Source of the DNA: Acetivibrio alkalicellulosi
Lineage (GTDB): Bacteria > Bacillota > Clostridia > Acetivibrionales > Acetivibrionaceae
Reading direction: 5' to 3'
Assembly (NCBI GenBank): GCA_008125075.1
Contig: VLTH01000001.1
Span: 465,497-529,496 of the forward strand
Length of the DNA stretch: 64,000 nucleotides
In this document: piece after piece, positions 62,868 to 64,000 of the stretch
Layout of the letters: each line of letters starts with the position of its first letter
How positions within the stretch are numbered: position 1 is the first letter of the stretch
The notes under the pieces: generated by a model
What the model was told of the DNA's origin: nothing
Databases searched by the model: none
Seen by the model: the letters and a program-made list of their open reading frames with translations, nothing else
Translations under genes and position numbers: made by a program

Positions 62868-63114
62868 AACTCGTTTAGCTAAGACTCGGCTAAAGAATTA
62901 CTTCCTCTTTTTCGCGTAACGCGTGTGGTAACAAAAGCGTTGGAAGTGAAAACTTAGAGGAAGTTATTTTTTAACGATGCCTAAGACTCGGCTAAAGAAT
63001 TACTTCCTCTTTTTCGCGTAACGCGTGTGGTAACAAAAGCGTTGGAAGTGAAAACTTAGAGGAAGTTATTTTTTAACGATGCCTAAGACTCGGCTAAACG
63101 AGTTTTTTAAATCT
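62868..63114 (+). repeat. Terminator-like palindrome containing two 102-bp family D units
   Basis: AACTCGTTTAGC (about 62869) and GCTAAACGAGTT then T-run (about 63092-63110) are perfect inverted arms. Between them are two 102-bp units starting near 62883 and 62985, and a partial third start near 63087, virtually identical to each other. Deleting 204 bases would leave a compact stem-loop with loop TAAGACTCG and a T6 tail. The 62789-63258 gap has no gene. Confidence 0.85.
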
Positions 63115-63258
63115 ATTAGTTTTAAGTGTTATAGTTAACGAGCCTGCAACTTTTAATATAAAAAATGAAATGGCGGAGGATTATACAAGAGAATATAGAA
63201 TTAATAGGTCAAAAAAGAAAGTAATTTAAAGATAAATTAAAATATTAAAAATTTTTAC

Positions 63259-63288
63259 TTGACACACTGCATATTGCTGTATTAAAAT
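63259..63288 (+). promoter_or_regulatory. rplM-rpsI promoter
   Basis: TTGACA (63259-63264), 18 bases, TAAAAT (63283-63288). Confidence 0.8.
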
Positions 63289-63301
63289 ATTTAGGTATGA
63301 T

Positions 63302-63329
63302 TGAATTGGTTCACTATGAATTGAACTAA
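63302..63329 (+). promoter_or_regulatory. Hairpin in the rplM leader, possible L13 autoregulatory site
   Basis: ATTGGTTCA faces TGAACTAAT with an 8-base loop and one G-T pair, in the 5' leader before rplM. Firmicute rplM leaders often carry an L13-binding RNA; match to that family is inferred only. Confidence 0.4.
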
Positions 63330-63381
63330 TAAATTAATATTTCTATAAATACGATTTTTTATCAAGGAGGTTCGAAGTTTC

Positions 63382-63816
63382 ATGAAGACTTTTATGGCTA
63401 AGGCCAATGAAGTTAAAAGAAAATGGTATGTAGTTGATGCCGAAGGAAAGCCTTTAGGAAGGCTTGCAAGTGAAGTGGCTAGTATTTTAAGGGGCAAGAA
63501 CAAACCTGAGTATACTCCACATGTTGACACAGGTGACCATGTAATAGTTTTAAATGCAGAAAAAGTTGCTCTTACCGGAAAGAAAATGGAGCAAAAACTT
63601 TACAGACACCATACATTGCATCCAGGAGGATTGAAGGAAATTAAATACAAACATTTTATAGCTACTAGACCTGAAAAGGCTATTGAAGTAGCAGTAAAAG
63701 GTATGCTTCCTAAAAACAGCCTTGGAAGAGCTATGTTTAAGAAGCTTAAAGTTTATAAAGGAATAGAGCATCCACACGAAGCTCAAAGACCGGAAAACTT
63801 AGAAATCAATATTTAA
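63382..63816 (+). CDS. rplM: 50S ribosomal protein L13 (uL13)
   Basis: 144 residues, full length. Signatures are [18 protein letters not shown], the [18 protein letters not shown] core, [12 protein letters not shown], and [19 protein letters not shown]. It binds 23S rRNA domain II during early 50S assembly. AAGGAGG lies 11 bases before the ATG. It is followed 25 bases later by rpsI, the usual two-gene operon. Confidence 0.98.
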   Translation: MKTFMAKANEVKRKWYVVDAEGKPLGRLASEVASILRGKNKPEYTPHVDTGDHVIVLNAEKVALTGKKMEQKLYRHHTLHPGGLKEIKYKHFIATRPEKAIEVAVKGMLPKNSLGRAMFKKLKVYKGIEHPHEAQRPENLEINI

Positions 63817-63841
63817 TTAAGGAAGGGAGGTATAATTTTTT

Positions 63842-64000
63842 ATGTCAAAGGTACAGTATTATGGAACAGGAAGAAGAAAAAAATCAGTTGCGAGAGTTAG
63901 ACTTGTTCCAGGAGATGGAAAAGTTCTTATAAATGATAGAACAATTGATGACTATTTTGGTCTGGAAACATTAAAAGTTATAGTTAAGCAGCCTTTATTA
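63842..64000 (+). CDS. rpsI: 30S ribosomal protein S9 (uS9), truncated by window end
   Basis: The first 53 residues of S9: [20 protein letters not shown] and [11 protein letters not shown] are diagnostic. GGAAGGGAGG precedes the ATG. The gene continues past base 64000. It is the second gene of the rplM operon. Confidence 0.97.
   Translation, partial: MSKVQYYGTGRRKKSVARVRLVPGDGKVLINDRTIDDYFGLETLKVIVKQPLL

Overview
The window is a low-GC, AT-rich clostridial chromosome segment. The signs are AGGAGG-type ribosome sites, sporulation and germination genes (a GerAB-type permease and a GerMN lipoprotein), a Leu T-box, zinc-type S14, and a glycoside hydrolase family 8 enzyme ending in a type I dockerin. 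The dockerin points to a cellulosome-forming anaerobe of the Acetivibrio / Ruminiclostridium type (old Clostridium cluster III). This is inferred from gene content and is not a species call. There is no phage, conjugative element, CRISPR array, rRNA or tRNA that I can see. The region is ordinary chromosome, with small gene groups separated by long repeat-rich intergenic stretches.

Layout. 0-4 kb: a GerAB-like germination permease among four related 150-residue CBO0543-like membrane proteins. 4-10 kb: hemolysin III protein, GerMN lipoprotein, a lone S14 gene, AraC/GyrI and WYL regulators. 9.8-14.5 kb: a cysteine-containing secreted protein followed by an ABC exporter and its two-component system, resembling peptide-antibiotic detoxification modules. 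14.8-19.6 kb: MarR with a flavodoxin-ferredoxin protein, a DfsB-like protein, a pair of half-size TSUP transporters and an iron alcohol dehydrogenase. 19.8-23.3 kb: an ABC-F protein behind an apparent leader-peptide attenuator, then a cation diffusion transporter behind a probable NiCo riboswitch. 24.2-29.5 kb: a TetR-controlled MacB/FtsX/HlyD-type efflux operon. 30.6-35 kb: a three-gene monosaccharide ABC importer split by a 5 x 63 bp tandem array. 35.4-43.9 kb: PAS-HD-GYP phosphodiesterase, RelA/SpoT-domain protein, GH8-dockerin enzyme, M14 carboxypeptidase, and a voltage-sensor-only membrane protein. 44-47.7 kb: leuA with T-box, and dapL. 47.7-61 kb: a solute-binding lipoprotein paired with a GGDEF-EAL protein, a chemoreceptor, ahcY, a transglutaminase membrane protein, and a REC-GAF-GGDEF protein. 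61-64 kb: a second, half-degenerate ABC-F protein, then rplM-rpsI running off the end.

Themes. Much of the gene content senses and responds to the environment: three c-di-GMP enzymes, one alarmone-domain protein, a chemoreceptor, a two-component system and six one-component regulators. Several regulators have clear palindromic operators at their own promoters (MarR, TetR, WYL). The intergenic DNA holds at least six families of short non-coding repeats. They include a 63 bp unit in tandem, a 102 bp unit that appears to have split a terminator, a 109 bp two-hairpin element in two opposite copies, and a GC-rich hairpin touching a Shine-Dalgarno sequence. The most system-like finding is the ABC-F leader: consensus promoter, strong ribosome site, 38-codon leader ORF, terminator, and a competing 9 bp pairing.
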